From Lates calcarifer (lineage: Eukaryota; Chordata; Actinopteri; Centropomidae): a DNA stretch of 64,000 nucleotides. A program made the translations under genes and the position numbers. Below the pieces are notes generated by a model, which saw only the letters and a program-made list of their open reading frames with translations, searched no databases and had not been told where the DNA came from. The stretch spans positions 1,730,008 to 1,794,007 of the forward strand of contig NC_066844.1 in NCBI RefSeq assembly GCF_001640805.2, read 5' to 3'. Of this stretch, positions 11,712 to 23,765 are shown piece after piece (position 1 is the stretch's first letter; each line of letters opens with the position of its first letter).

Positions 11712-12800
11712 GGTTAATTCAAAATGCACTTGGCTCCTAAATATTTCACAGTAGATGAGGATTCACAGTTGATCCACCGCCCAAAAAATCTACTTATAAT
11801 TCAGGAAGCTCGTAAAGTCTGAAAGAAAAGCATCAAATACAAGTTCTTCCTCCTCTTCTCTAAAAAGTCTCAGGTTTAATTTACACAAGTCTGAATATTT
11901 TCTTTTCCTGCTGCAGTAATGTTACAAGATATTTTTATTTTGGATTTAAAGCTGCTGGATGTTTTCACCTATAAATAGGAACAAACTTGACTGTATTAAT
12001 ATTTTTTTTATTGGTTAATTCATCTGTTTATTTGTGCTGCCTCTCTGGCTCTGGGTTGCTTTATATGTTGTTGTTAAATACATACAGTGCTAGAAAATTG
12101 TAGGCCTCATATCCCATCTGTATGATGGTTGAACAGGTGTTAAATTGCATTTATGTGGTATTAAAAAGGTCTGAACCCTGCACCACCTGATATATCCATC
12201 CATCCACGTCTTGCGTCCAGGTGTAAATTTAATTTAAGTTTATTATTAGGAATTATTGTTACATACTGGGAAGTGCTGTCAAAATGTGATATAATAATAA
12301 ATCATTTGAGGCCATATGGACCCTGCTGGTTTTCCATTTTACTTTTGATAGTAAAACAGGTGCTAAATTTTATTCTCTGTGGTTTTATAAAGGTCTTGCA
12401 AAGTTTTGAATTTAACCTGCACTTGAACTCTGCCAGTATAAATACAGACTGTGGTGCAGCAGTGCAGTGCAGGGGTAAAGCAGTTTAAAACGATGTTGGA
12501 TGAAACAAACAATGGTTTTAAAAAAAGCAGTAAACGAGAGCTGGCTGTGTGTTCGAGACGATGATGCAACAGAGGTGCAAGCCGAGCAAACAACCTGCTC
12601 CTGTTTCCCCACAGACTCTAACATCATCATCCGCCTCCTCCTAATTGATATTTTCATCCTCCTGGAGCAGCGGAGAAAGTCTCCTGAGTTTAGAAAACAA
12701 AAGAATGATTTATTACAGATACAGCTGCAGATTTCACCCTCACTCTGCACAGAGATAAAGTTTGTGCATCACTTTTTTGTCCATCAATCTACATTCACTG
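11712..12800. other. Intergenic stretch, nothing recognised
   Basis: AT-rich sequence between the blcap 3' end and the ripor3 3' side. Scattered short open frames here show no domain, and no exon-like borders were convincing. Confidence 0.5.
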
Positions 12801-13230
12801 ATCCATCCTGACAAAGTGAAAACATGTTTTTAGAAATATTTGCATGTAAATCTCTCATTTACAAAACTATTCAGACCTTTTGCTGCGGCTCCAAACTGTG
12901 GTCAGGTGCATCCTGTTTGCTTTAATCATCCTTCAGATGAGTCTAGATTGTGATTGGAAACGAGCTGCGGCAAACAGAATTCACTCTGTATGTCCGGACA
13001 AAAACCCAAGACATGAAGTCCAGGGAACTCTGTAGACCTCCAAGATAAAACTGTGGATAAAACCATTTCTAAAGCTTTGAACCAGCAGGACTCTTCCAGC
13101 CAAACTGAGAAACCAGGCAAGAAGGGCCTTGGTCAGGGAGGTGGCCAAGAACCCAACACTCCCTCTAACTAATCAAGATTCAAGAGATGAGAGGACCTGC
13201 AGGAAGGACGACCATCTCAGCAAAGGCATG
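12800..13230 (+). mobile_element. Truncated Tc1-like transposon, 5' part with N-terminal transposase remnant
   Basis: The order of phrases follows the classic fish Tc1-like (Tc1/mariner superfamily) element: terminal-region TGACAAAGTGAAAACATG, then GGTGCATCCTGTTTGCTT, CAAAAACCCAAGACATGAAG, GGGCCTTGGTCAGGGAGG, CCAAGAACCC and finally GGAAGGACGACCATCTC. These correspond to the left end and the DNA-binding half of the transposase. The catalytic half and the right end are missing, and several indels break the frame, so it is a dead, 5'-retained fragment on the plus strand. Confidence 0.85.
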
Positions 13231-13397
13231 GATTCTGGTGAGTCTCCATGATCTCTACATCTTCTCTCCATTAACCGAGGATGTTGTAGTTGTACTGTGG
13301 TATTTACTGTAGCTGAGTATTTCCAGTAAAGACAGATGTGTTCATCAGTAAAGTTAAATTCGACTTCAGAAAAACACCAACAGTGAACGTTTATCTT

Positions 13398-13403
13398 TTT
13401 ATT
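13398..13403 (-). terminator. Candidate distal ripor3 poly(A) signal
   Basis: Read on the minus strand this is AATAAA in the context GCAATAAAAAG. It lies about 2.2 kb beyond the ripor3 stop, so it would imply a long 3'UTR. A nearer AATAAA is at 15002-15007, and which one is used is unknown. Confidence 0.3.
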
Positions 13404-13554
13404 GCTCACAGAAGTGAAAGGTTTCCACCTCTGTAAGTCATGTTCTGTGCACACGTTTCAGTAATCAATATACATCCAGTTACAATAATACATGACGGTT
13501 GAATCCACAGTTTGGTGCAGAGGTGGGACTGAGTCAGAAGTGAGAAGCCCAGAC

Positions 13555-13640
13555 TCTTTAGTTTAGCGCTAATTAGCAAATATTAGCAGGCTGACATGCT
13601 AAACCTGCATGTTAGCATTTAGCCCAAAGTGTCTAAGTTT
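13555..13640. repeat. Fish repeat rich in GCTAATTAGC / TGTTAGCATTTAGC
   Basis: GCTAATTAGCAAATATTAGC followed by ATGCTAAACC and TGTTAGCATTTAGC is a common fish interspersed motif. The segment is short and non-coding. Confidence 0.5.
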
Positions 13641-14624
13641 AGCGTCACAGAACTGCTTCCTCTCCTTACCTCCTTCACCCTTCTCATATCTTTCTTTTCT
13701 TTCCTCCCTCAGCTCATTCCTCTTAGTGCTTTTTCATCCTTTGCTTTTTCTCTTTCCTTCTATGCAACATTAAAACTTGTGCCTTTGTTTTCTAGCTGCT
13801 GGTCAAACAGCAGCCGTTAGTGTCTCCCAACAGGTCAGTTTGTTGATATTACTGGATAAAATTGAATTATTCATCAGTCCAGAAAGAATAACACAATCAA
13901 AATGTGTAGAAGCTGAACCATGTTTCTGCAGGAGGAACAAACCATGCAGAGAATGTTCAAACTCTGTTCTTGTTTATGTTCTGAACATTTTGAGTGGTTT
14001 TGTTTTAGGGGCTGCATCTGATTTACTACAAAAAATGGTAAACAGTGTTTTCCCATCCTGTTCCCCATTACAGCCTCCCCCCTGTGAGAGTTTGATGATG
14101 TGGCTGGATTGATTTTTGATTTGTTTCCAACATGGTGCTTCATTCCTAGGGGGTAAGTCATGAAATTACCAAAAACCTCCATAAACAGAGTTGACCTGTA
14201 TCGACACTAAGCCTGAAGAAAATCCTCATTTGACTCCACAACGTTAAATCAAAAAGCAGGCTGACGTCTTCTTCCCACGCCACTTTGTCGACCTCCCAAA
14301 CAGTCTTTAAATATCCCAGTCAGAGAGGTCCCAGGTCAGTTTAACCACCGCAGCCAAATCTGTTCTGTGGCGAGCGAAAGCATCCTCAGGTCAGCGCTGT
14401 TCCCAAACTTCAGATTAGCTGAATGGACAGCAGAGGGCAGCACCTGCCTCCATCTCAGTGATGATACTAATCTGAGCCCAAACAGCAATGAGAGAGGAGA
14501 GTAAAGTCATGTCTTCATAGTAATTTGAGTTGGTGAGTTCATGTACATTCATGCTGTGCTCTCAGAGAAATATCCTTCTCTATGTAACTGGGTCCAGCAA
14601 CTTTGGTGGCATAGAAATGAAAAT

Positions 14625-14650
14625 ATGAGCGAGTAAATGAACTCGCTCAT
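14625..14650. repeat. Perfect 10-bp hairpin with 6-base loop
   Basis: ATGAGCGAGT at 14625-14634 is exactly reverse-complemented by ACTCGCTCAT at 14641-14650. It lies 3' of ripor3 in sequence without other features. Confidence 0.6.
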
Positions 14651-15001
14651 GAGCTAAATCAATGCATCTTATGTTTCTCAAATGACAAGGCACAAAATCC
14701 ACACGTTCATCAGTTCATAGCTTCCATCCAGCAGCTGCTCTCAGATCATCTGCAGACCAGGAAACTCACTGACAAACGTCATCATTTTTGAATACAACAG
14801 ATTTGGAGAGGAAGAGTTTGGCCGCCTGCTGGAGCTGTTTGTTCCATAATCCCTTGGCATCCTTGAATGTCTCGGCTCCTGTTTGTTTGTGGAAACGTTT
14901 CAGCAGCCATTTTGTTTTCCTTCACTCACGAAAAGACAGAAAAGTAAACACAACTCAGGAGGAACAGGTAGATTTGCACTGTTTGCAGCTGCTATTGAGG
15001 A

Positions 15002-15007
15002 TTTATT
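15002..15007 (-). terminator. Nearest candidate ripor3 poly(A) signal
   Basis: AATAAA on the minus strand, about 570 bases downstream of the ripor3 stop at 15574. It is the first canonical hexamer after the stop. Confidence 0.4.
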
Positions 15008-15573
15008 TGGTCCCACAGGCTTTAATGTTCACAGGATAGTTTGGATTTTTTTGCACATTATCTCTCTCAACCACACACTTATGTGAAAATAATAATAATA
15101 TTAATATATTTATCCTTCATTTTCCAATAAAACAACCCTGTAGATTGGTTGTTGAAAGAAAGTCCCAACACTGGAGAAGCAGGAATAATTTTAAAGCTGC
15201 ACATGGCGTCTTCTAACTAAATGATGCTGTAACAGAAAACAGAACTCAACATATTTGACCAAAAATAATCCACGATTCCAGTTAAGCCACTTCTCTGGTC
15301 ATAGGAGCAAGAAAACTGAAGCTTTGGAGCAAAACTCAGTGAGTGAGCGATCCGTCCAGAGAGAGCTCAATAGATCTTCCTCTGTTTGTGCTGTACCCAT
15401 GAAGGCGCCACAGGTTTTTCAAAATAAAATCACTGTTAGCTCAGAAAGTAAGAAGCTTCGTCCTGGCATTTCCCCCTTCAGTGCAGCTTCATCAACTTTA
15501 TCCAGACACAGACTCTCGCCCTGACTCCCAGGTTCATCGAGACTCTTTATGTTTTTAGTTCTGGACGTGTTTC

Positions 15574-17582
15574 CTACAGGATCGTAATCTCAGTCTCTTG
15601 GTTCTGGTACGCCTCCTCCTGCATCTCAGTGTACAGCTGGTCCATCCTCTGGAAGGCCAGGAAGCCCTTTTTACCTGCAGGTGGACCAAAAGGAAGTAGA
15701 ATAAAAACAGAAGGAAATAAAACCTGATGAATGAGAAACTGAATGAGGAGTAATTCATGTTTGTACCAAAGGAGAGGACAGTCTCTCTGGCAGCGCTGCG
15801 AAGATCCTCATCCGCTGATCTCCACAAATCTGCTATGTGGTCCACGCTCTCTGTCGCCTGCCAAACACACACATACACACCAGACAATTGTAAATGCACC
15901 AGATGGAGATAGAAACTATATTTCTGTGTGTGCTGGATGGTTTGTGTCGCTCACCCTGAGGCATTTCAGCGCCAGACAGGAGCCTTGTTGGATTTGAACG
16001 TCAGTGCTTTTCAAACTCTCTGTGTAGTAAACCACAGCCTGGAGGAGAGGGTCAACACAGACATAAGAGACGCACAGTTATTACTTGTTTTGTTGGAGTA
16101 GCTGCATCATTACAAGTCGTAGAAGGTAGTGAAACCCAGAGAGGGAAGCTGTTCTTTACACCCGATGAACTGAGTGTTAGAAATAGAAATATTTAGATTA
16201 TATGAAATGGTTCACTGATATACAGAAAAATAAAACACAGTTAGGTTTCCTGACACAGGAAGGAAACTGTTCTTCCTCTTTATTCTGCAGTAGGAGGCCT
16301 GAGAGTTTATTATGGCTTTAAATCCAATGAAAACATTTGTATTTATATTGTAGCACACAACAAACACAGTTATTAATTACTGGATCAATTCATTTAAGTC
16401 AGTGTTGTGACGACATATGATGAGTTGGCCTTTGACATAATGAATAAAGTGCTGAGTATGGTGCAGAGCATGATGGGTAACTAAGCAACAAAACAACTTC
16501 AGAAAGCTAAACTTTCTTTCTGTGTAAATTCTTCTAAAATGACATTGTTACGTCTGTTTCTTTGTCATTTGTCTTCATCCTCTGGCTTCAACAGTAGATG
16601 CTCTTTTTCTTACAGCTGTTTTGTGACTGTTGATTTGGGATTTTATTTAGTAAATGTGGTTTTCTGTGATCAGTTTACTGCTAACTGAGCTAGCCGTCAG
16701 ACTCTGTCTCCCTCATTCATTCACTCCCTTCTCCTTGTTGTTTTACTTCACTCTGAGCAGTAACTTGACATTTCAGACGCTGTGTCAGGTTCATGCACAC
16801 TGTCTGGGGCGGTTTAACGCACCTTGCTCCTGAAGGTCTTGCAGCCTGCGGCTCTGCAGAGACAGTTGGCAGCAGCTTTACAGACTTTGTGGTTGGAGTC
16901 GATCTGCAGGGCAGCCAGGATCTGCAGCGTGGTCCCCAGAGGGAGGAACTCTGCGATGCTCCGCCCTCTCAGTTTGTTTAAAGCTCGCCTGCGTTTGGGG
17001 CTCCTCAGGGCCGAGAGGATGTACTCTGAAACACACCAGGGACAAACAGTCTCACCTCGAGGTCCATTTACTACCTGTTCTGGAGCTCTGAGTCACATCT
17101 CATGATCTTTATCAGCAGATTAAGGCAAATACAGTAAAATAAATGAGAATATTCTATTCTATATACTGTTCACACCAACAACTAATTACACCTGTGCAGC
17201 CCAGTAACAGCTGTGTGATGTTTTTATGTAGCAGCAACAACTTTTACATCTCAGAAAAGTTATTTAAATTTTTGTTTTGCTGGGGTTGTAAACTCCACCC
17301 GTCTGGCGTTCAAAGTGAGTTAAAGCAAATGCCATCGATTTATTTCAGACTTGATTTGTCCCTGATTGAATTAAGAGCAGAAACACAGCGTTGTTGTTTT
17401 GCCAACTGAGTGTTTATCGGGTTAATAAACAGCAGGCATCAGTAAACTGTTGCCACATGAAGGAGGAGAGGAAGGAAGGAGGGAAGGAAGTGTTTTTGTG
17501 TCTTCCTATCCAGGCATATTTTGGTAGTAAGATTAATCATGTGGCTGTTGAAACTTTAAATATCCTTTAAGGGGAACTGTTG

Positions 17583-17622
<40 letters not shown>

Positions 17623-19086
17623 CCAGTTTGTTTGGTGTGAGTGTTTTGGCAGTGATGTTGACAGATGGTCCAGATTCCTTTTAATATGCTGGAATTTCTG
17701 GAACGTTCTCAGATCCTAAAGCTCACGAGGAGAAGTGCAGCAGCAGAACATTCCTCAAATACACAGCTGATACCAGCAGCACACACACATCAATATACAT
17801 ATACACAGGCACTTATCTCTATACACAAACTATGGACACCTGTTGTGTGTGATACTAGAGTTTTCAAAAACATGTTGAGTTTTGCATGATGGTCTGTTGT
17901 CATTAAAATAAAAACAGGAGGGGAAATGAAGGTGTCGTGCTGCTGCACAGTACAAACGGACCATAATGCACCTCTGCAGTGTTGATTAGTTTTTAGATTT
18001 CAAATTTCACCCTCTAATCTGTCCTCTGTTTTGGTTGCCTCTCAACCTCGGGTTTTTAATGCACTTAGTGAAGGTAGATGCTGATGCAACAGAGCTGTGT
18101 TGAGAGTAAACATTTAAAAAGCCTCAGTCCTGAGGACATCACGAGTCTGCAGTCAAATACTAGCAGCTCTAGTGAGGCTGTACTCTGAATTAAAAGCTAA
18201 CGTCAGGCTGCTAATACTTTCATATGCTGATATTTGGCAGGTGTAAAGTTTAGAAAACTCTGAAAAAGAGTCCAAAGTGATGTTTTAAACTCAACAAAAT
18301 TAAGGATCAGTACACCCAAACCTTATTTAACCTCCAGTGGTGTCTATCCATGTCGATATTTGTTGTTTTATTTCTCCAGGTTCTGAGATATCTGTCTAAA
18401 ATGTCTTCTATTAAGTCTGGTGTTTTAATACCTTCTTTGGAGAGGCGGGAGATGTGGTCTCCCAGCTCCTGGATGCTCCAGCGTTTCAGATACACCGACA
18501 GCTGGAAGAGAGTGACTCTGTCTGGGCTGCAGACCGGCCGAGGGCTGGGCACCATCCGACAGGCCGTCTGGACCTGCTGCAGGAGCTGAGAAAACACTGC
18601 AGGGGAGGGAGAATGAGAGGTTTTTTACCTGCTTGTGGTCGAGTCACTGCAGTGTTTGATCATGCCTAAAAAATGGTGGGATGAAGCGCTTATCTTACCT
18701 TTTTCTGACTGGCCGGGCTGCTTGGCCTTCACCTTGTGTGTGTAGCGTTTCTTCAGCGTCCTGGAGAAGCTATCAGAGTGGCAGCAGAAAGGAGAGCTGC
18801 TGTCGCTCACGCAATCCTCCCAGAACAACAACACATCCCTCGTTCTCTGGGCCTTAGGAAGAACTGAAGAAAGGAGGAGGAGGAGAGGAATGAAAATCTT
18901 ACGCATCAAAAAACCAAGCTGGGTAAACCTGCTGTAAGGTATTTCTTTCTAAGACTGACTGTCACGAGGGGAGAGGTCGTTCTTCTCTAGCAGCAAACAG
19001 CTGATTCTGTCCAGGACTTCAGCTTGAAGAGCCATTTCCTCCAGCAGGTCCCTCCGGGACGGGCTGAAGTCAGTCGTTTTTATCAT
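15574..19086 (-). CDS. ripor3: ripor3 exons 18-24: C-terminal helical (HEAT-like) region (residues 712-1022)
   Basis: Starts [20 protein letters not shown] and continues through [104 protein letters not shown] and [20 protein letters not shown] to ETEITIL-stop. The repeating helix pairs resemble HEAT/ARM repeats, as in the other RIPOR C-termini. The stop TAG is at 15576-15574. The acceptor for exon 20 was chosen at 18597-18598 (giving VFSQLL) because it keeps phase; a second AG 12 bases into the exon is in frame and could give a variant lacking four residues. Confidence 0.94.
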
Positions 19087-22000
19087 CTGAGGAAACATCA
19101 TGTGACATTTGAGTTTTACAAGCAAGTTGGAGGGTGGAGACAAACGAGCTTGTGCTACCATGCAGTGGTTCCTGCGTTCTACAACAAAACCCAGCCCCTA
19201 ACCACCCCCAAAGTAAAGCAGCATGCAGACAGGTGACACATTAAAGGAAAAACCAGGTCGATGGAACGGTTCTACAGGTCCTTAAGGTAGTTTAAGGGGT
19301 TGGTTGAATGTTCACTGACGAGGTTCTACGGTTTTAGAATCATTAAGAAGGTTTTAGTGGTTCTTTAGGAGGTTATGGTCTTTTAAGAGGTGGTACTGGT
19401 CAGTGAGGAGGTTCTGGAGGTCCCCTCGAAGTTCCTAGGAGTCTTTTGGAGGTTGTAGTGGTCCTTTATGAGGTCTTTAGGGGATTTTAGGGGTCCTCTA
19501 GATGGTTAAACATCTATGGGAGAGTTTGTGGTGATGTGGACATCCTGTACCTGTAACAGGATGAAGCAAATATCCAGGTGAGTCTCTAGAGCTTGGTCAA
19601 GACTGCAGTTCCCAGAAGTCAGGGGGGTGATGACCAGTTCTTCCTCAGAAGCTGATTGGCTGCTGTGGGAGAAGAGGCCGAGGCTCCTCAGAGTGCTCTG
19701 CTGGAAGGAGCTGATGCTGACGGAGGGAAATAAAAACCAGAGATGAGTTGTGTTAGAATAAGTCAGAGCTGACTGTTGAATTCATTGTTATTATCTGGAA
19801 ACTCACCCACTGTCTTTTAGTCTCAGGCTGCCCAAACAGGAAGTATCATCATCTCCGTTGAAGTCATGTGACAGGAAGTCAAAGCTGCCCAGGACTTCCT
19901 CCACAGCCAGAGTCTCCTCTGATGATGAGCTCCTCAACAGGGAGAGGTCGTTCTGGACACATTCATGAAAATAAACATGAGAATCTCTCACTGTATCTTT
20001 GCCTGCAGGTGTTTGTAAACATATAAACATACACAGGTACCTTCAGTATGGTCGCCAGGTGCAGTATCTGGTGGTCCAGGGTTCTCAGCTCCTTCTCAGA
20101 CAGACTCTGGTTCTGTAACGTCTTTTCCAGCTCTGCGATCAGGGCTCCCAGCCTGAGGGCCTGGGCCCTACGCTGGGCACCGTTCACCCCCGACTTCCCC
20201 TGGGTTGGCGCAGCCGTCGTGGTGGAGGACGGGGCTAGAGCTGGGGGCTGGGTCGGGACTGTGGGAGAGGCTGGGGCAGAATATGAGTGAGGGGATTCCT
20301 GGAGAGAAACATGGCAAAGTTTAAAATGAGAAGAAAGAAGATGAGAGGAGTCTCAACCAGACAAGAACGGAACTAACTCCAGCTGTAATGTAGGTGTGTT
20401 ATGAGCGGAGGCTTTACCTGTACAGTGACCGTGTCCTGCCCCAGGGCTGCACTGTGTGTCTCAGCATCTGGTTCTCCAGCTGTGTTCTTCCTGAGGATGT
20501 CAGGGGTACTGGACCTGAGTTAGGAACAAGGGCATCATATTTATTCAAATGGAAAAAAAAAGAGCAGAGAGGAAGTATTTCAGGGTTTTGCAGACAAGAT
20601 AATGTGACAGACTTCATGAGGTTCATGAGTTCATCTTCACCTCTGCAGGGCCGGCAGGGATCCTGTCTTACTCTCCACCGGTGTTGATGGAGTCCCCGAC
20701 ACTCCTCCCCACTCCTCCTCCTCCTCCTCCTCCTCCTCCTCCTCTTCCTCTTCCTCTTCCTCATTCTCATCCATCCTCTTCCTCTGCTCCCTCTCCTCCG
20801 TAGAGACCTCCTCCTCGAGGGACAGCTGGGTCTGGCTTCCTCCCAGACTGGTGCCCTGGCTGGGGCTGGAGGGGTAGCTGTGAGCCCGTGTCAGACTGTG
20901 GAGGAATTAATTTTCATATGAAGCATAAATACAGTAAATATACACAGAAATCTAAACTGACAACTTTCATTTTATGATTTAGAGCTGATGTTTGTTTGAA
21001 TATTTGTTTTACTGTAGCTGGAGTTGCTGTTTGGAGATCAGTGGAGTCCCTGATGTGTTTACATGTCCCCAAACCTCCCTTTACTGAGCACACAGAGATT
21101 AAACTGATGTTGATTTCTCTCCTCTAACTCTGAGCTTATTAACAAGCTTATTTCTCCAAATTGCTTTAAAGCAATTGTTCCCAACATGCAGGGTAGGAGC
21201 CACTGTGGGGTCACAAGCTAAATCACAGAGGTCACATGATGATTAAGGATGATAAGAAAGAAATTAAAAGAAGAAAAGTGTGTTTCATTTATTTATTGTG
21301 TTACATCTCAACTTGGTCTTTTGAAATACTGTTTACTTTTACCTCTTTGAGACTCTAAAAATCCTTGAAATCAAACAACCTGAGAAAACAAAATGACAAA
21401 CTGACTCTTTGGTTGAACTTCAACAAGCTAAAAAGGACGGGAACCACTGCTTTAAAGGATAAGACTGGAATTATTTAGTCTTACTGTTATGATCTGTTGT
21501 TATTTCCTGTTTTATTTTGTCTGACTGCTTTTACTTCCTGTGTGTTTCCCACCTGTTCCGCGCCCTGATTGATTGCACCTGTTCCCAATTACCCTGTGCT
21601 CCACCCAGCCCTGAGCAGTCAGTTTGTCTGTTCAGTTTTCCTGGTGTTTCCTTGTGCTTCTGTCTGTTCATTTGTTTGTTCCTTCCTGAGTTTGGACTTC
21701 TGGAGTTTGGACTTCTCCTTGTCTGCCTGGACTTCAGGTTTTTCAGCCCAGCTGCGTGTAAGCCTGATAAAGCTGATAAAGCTTGTGTTATCCTGTAATG
21801 TTGACATACAGTACCTGGGGGTGCAGGGGCTTTGAGGGCTGTGGTTTGACGTGATGGAGGTGTGCGAGGGGTTGGACAGGTAGCTGAGCAGAGACACTCC
21901 TCCTCTGTTATGACGACTTTTGGAAACCAGAGACGGGAGGGAGCCATCTTGATCTTTCAGCTCACGTACCATCGACTGCAGAGGAAAGAGAGGAGGGAGC

Positions 22001-22481
22001 CACATTATTATTGATGAAGTCGAACTTTAAAGTCACTTCAGGCTGAATAAGTCACATCTTCACAGTAAGATTGTTGGTGGAGGAAGGAGGAGGAAAAGAA
22101 GAATTCTAGACCTGCTCTTTATGAAAAGTGAGATAGCTTCTGCTATGACTCTAAATAAAACTGACTTGACTCCATCTGCCCACTAGATGTCCCCAGACTT
22201 TCCTCCTGCCTCCATATGTGCTCACCTGTTTTCTGTTCCCTGCCCACACCTGTCCCTCATCTGCCCCCTACCAGAACCTTTTCCTCCCATCAGTTGTCAA
22301 ATCATCTGGATATATCTCCAGTTACCTGTTGTCTGTACCTGTCAGTATTTATACAGTTCTTCAGTAATGCTGTACCTTATAGTCACTAAAAAACTGTATG
22401 TACAGTATGTTTGTTTGTGACCTGTAATAACCCCACTCCTCTGTTCAGCTGCTTCAAACCACACTGACACAGTCTTTCCCC

Positions 22482-22537
<56 letters not shown>

Positions 22538-23718
22538 CACTATAAAGTATTTCTCTGTGAAGGAGGGGGTGCTCGGTGCCGTCCAGCTGTAAACTGAACT
22601 CTTCCTGCTGGACACCGACTGCCTGCTGACAGACAGCGGCTTCATCTTCTCAGCGCTGTCAAACGGACTGCAGGTACAAACACACACACACACATATTCA
22701 GACACTGCACATTACACACACTAAACAAACACACTAAATATCACAGCTACAATCCTACACACTTTCCATACGTGTCATCCTTTTGACAATAATCCAGCAC
22801 AGATTACTGAGCTGGAATATTTTGCAGCTCGTCTCCTGAGTGAGTTTCCAGACTTTTTTCCAAAGTTTTGATTCTTTTCCAGATGGGAACATTTTTACAG
22901 TCGTCTTCTTTACCTTTCCTCACGTTGCAGACCTTTGTGGAAATCCTGATAGTATGCCGTGTGCATACACGCAACGTTTTAGTCACAGTCAGTGAAAATC
23001 CATAGATTTTGTGCTTTCACGGTTCTCTTCTCATGCCCCTGAGTTCACTGAATGTATCTGTGAATTTGTTAAATGTAATTATCAGTGGGTGAGTTTTCTT
23101 ATAGAATTCTTCATCAGCGTCATCCTGCTTGATGTTCATCAGTGAATCACAGCTGACACTGTCCTCGGTCTGTGTCTTCGCTTTCTAAACTTTTCTCTCA
23201 TAAGTCTTGTAGCTGAGTTGCCAAACCTTGAGCCAACATTACCCGAGTCTGAGTCCAAGTCATCAAGATCAAGTCTTAGGACTAACTGTCACTGACTTTA
23301 TGCTTGTGAAACCACATGTAGGATGGTGAACACACGTGCCTGACATTTCACGAAACTGAATAATATTATTATAATAGTGTAAATATAGAGATCAGTATCT
23401 TAGACTAAATAATTATGGCCTTTCCGAGTCTGAATTCAGTCAACGCTCGAGTCCAAGTTGAGTCACGAGTCCTGAAAACCAGGCCTGGACTTGAGCACCA
23501 CAACACTGGTTTGTTATTAAAGTTTATGTTCAGCAGCAAAAACAGTGGAAATCACTGAAATGTGACTAATTTACAGTCTCAACAGAAACGTGTGCTGTGA
23601 GTCTTTTGTGAGTGTGTGACTTAAATTTTCCATCTCTCTGGGGAGAATCCATGAAACGTCCTCCACCTGGCTTCTCTAAAGCCTGAAACATGATCTGTCA
23701 CGGTGCGAGGGCACAGCA

Positions 23719-23765
<47 letters not shown>

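Noticed and set aside
20418..20770. Arg-rich open frame running through ripor3 exons 13-14 and the intron between
   Set aside because: It is the wrong frame of the Glu-rich exon; the phase-consistent reading is EEEE and STPDILRK.
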